Positions 62,745 through 64,000 of a stretch of DNA of 64,000 nt are shown in pieces. Within the stretch, counting starts at the first letter, position 1. Every line of letters begins with the position of its first letter. Origin of the DNA: Apostichopus japonicus (taxonomy: Eukaryota; Echinodermata; Holothuroidea; Aspidochirotida; Stichopodidae); contig NC_092565.1 of assembly GCF_037975245.1 (NCBI RefSeq), positions 21,466,499-21,530,498 of the forward strand, written 5' to 3'. The notes under the pieces were generated by a model that was given only the letters and a program-made list of their open reading frames with translations, did not search any database and was not told the origin of the DNA. The position numbers and the translations under genes are program-made.

Positions 62745-63450
62745 ATCTATGATTATTATGTTATTATGTATTATTATACTATGGTCGAATCCACAAGACC
62801 AGCAAGTCATGCATGCATGCATGCACATAGTCAATATGTAATATTGAAATAGCATTTCACAAGTATGAGTCTATATATACCCCACCATAATGTGAATAAA
62901 AACTTGCATCCAGATTCAGAAAGAAGAAATTTAGATTTTCATTTGATAGAAAACACGGAAACAAATTGTCAGAATGCATGAAATTACACCTGTTTTCTGC
63001 ATGTTCACTTTCGGTACAAAAACATGTCTGCTGCAAAAGATGTTACCTCGAAACTAATACATAGGAATTGTATGCAAATTTCAGCAGGATGCTTAAAATG
63101 TGTTGATTATTCATGAGCCATGAATAAATTTTCCTCGGAGCCATCCTTTCACCAAAAAGATTAATCTTCAGTTTGTATTACAATGTGTAGGACTTTCTCG
63201 CCAAAGCAAATATAATCTTTCTCTCAGATCACTTGGGCAAAGTTGGTTTTTACCTTACAACAACGAGGGACATGTTGCTATTCACACTATATATTACAGA
63301 CAGACAATGTGTGTTACTCCTACCGCCGCCACCTCTCCACACCACCCCCCCCCCACCCAACACCACACCACACCGATAGCCACAAAAGTTTTAATATGAA
63401 ATTCGAGAGGATATAAGTAAGACCCAACTTGACCGCTGTCTCTCTTATAC
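62745..63450. other. Intron of the unidentified gene, no exon seen
   Basis: AT-rich, with a GCAT run (62810-62825) and a C/CA-rich tract at 63325-63380. Confidence 0.4.
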
Positions 63451-63508
63451 CTGGTGATATTCCAGTATCTGAAGACGAGGAGGCGAGGAAGGTCGTCTTG
63501 CTATAATC
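63451..63508 (-). CDS. Probable exon of the same unidentified gene
   Basis: 58 bases between acceptor TATTCTTTTGTAG and donor CCAG|GTATAA, encoding 19 codons (DYSKTTFLASSSSDTGISP) plus one base that joins in phase with the 62246-62429 exon. Ser/Thr-rich, not recognised. The upstream exon is not in the remaining 490 bases, so the gene probably starts outside the window. Confidence 0.42.
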
Positions 63509-64000
63509 CTACAAAAGAATAATAAAATCATGACGTCATAATGGGTCATATTACTATTGTTTCGGTTTGCAGTAGAAATAATCTTGTAATTTGGGAAGGA
63601 CTTACCCCTTGACACCGACAATGTAGTATTTGTCATGTTGCGATTTGATTAAGACATAAATCAGTTACGTATACGGTCATAAAGTATATTGGATTCTAGA
63701 TACTCAGGTTCATTTGCATAATGGTTATGCATACTATGGTAATGAATGGGCTATTGTTGTTCTATTTATAAGTAGCAGTTTTAATCATGCAGCATGGTTT
63801 CTATTCCTTTTCGCCTTATGCTATCTTCAATGGCTACCCTGGACATATGCTAGAAAATCAAGTAGTTTTGATTATGCGGTTTGACAATGTGACACCTTTA
63901 TTGACTTGTTTGTAGGCGTAACCCAGTCGCGTAACTACAGAGATTTCCAGGAAATATTGAAAGGGGGAGGTGGGTGCGGGGGGGGGGGGAATAAGTATAC
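63509..64000. other. Right edge, no exon seen
   Basis: A GTAAGT donor-like site near 63605 on the minus strand does not join in phase with the exon at 63451-63508. Ends in a G-run. Confidence 0.35.

Overview
This is a eukaryotic genomic window: AT-rich, intron-rich, gene-sparse and crowded with satellites and small transposons. The one securely identified gene is a PLEKHA1/PLEKHA2 (TAPP1/TAPP2) orthologue with divergence expected of a non-vertebrate. Together with abundant tRNA-derived SINE-like copies, foldback elements and homopolymeric C/G tracts, this suggests a marine invertebrate deuterostome, perhaps an echinoderm. The taxon is inference; no rRNA, mitochondrial or other diagnostic gene is present. 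I saw no prokaryotic or viral gene.

Main gene. A minus-strand TAPP-like gene runs from its start codon at 46571 leftward to at least 13013. I reconstructed ten coding exons from splice sites, phase continuity and alignment to remembered human proteins: 46431-46571, 36874-36930, 34183-34228, 33200-33297, 31488-31601, 18522-18725, 17784-17852, 15541-15605, 13995-14058 and 13013-13099. They encode 315 residues: an N-terminal PH domain, a linker with a conserved YRTEIVGGVV motif, an acidic serine patch, and the complete second PH domain, which in vertebrates binds PtdIns(3,4)P2. The C-terminal tail is not firmly located; a weak candidate exon is at 2936-3190.

Layout. 1-13000 holds dispersed repeats, a foldback MITE (1093-1406), a SINE (3792-4095), a hAT-type MITE with a perfect 8-bp target duplication (11478-11846) and no secure gene. 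13000-46600 is the TAPP-like gene; its introns carry a 17-bp satellite (26.2-27.5 kb), a LINE 3' end with an intact C-terminal reading frame (30.0-30.6 kb), a 25-bp satellite (34.9-35.8 kb) and a 39-bp satellite (41.0-43.3 kb). 46600-62200 is mostly intergenic, with a TIR element (49.2-49.9 kb), a second LINE relic (56.2-56.65 kb) and degenerate repeats (55.7-58.0 kb). 60.2-63.5 kb holds an unidentified minus-strand gene (two probable exons and one speculative one).

The most interesting item is an unidentified structured-RNA-like family present twice (1473-1598 and 62588-62731). The second copy has an A-tail and a perfect 13-bp target duplication, the hallmarks of retroposition of an unknown small RNA.
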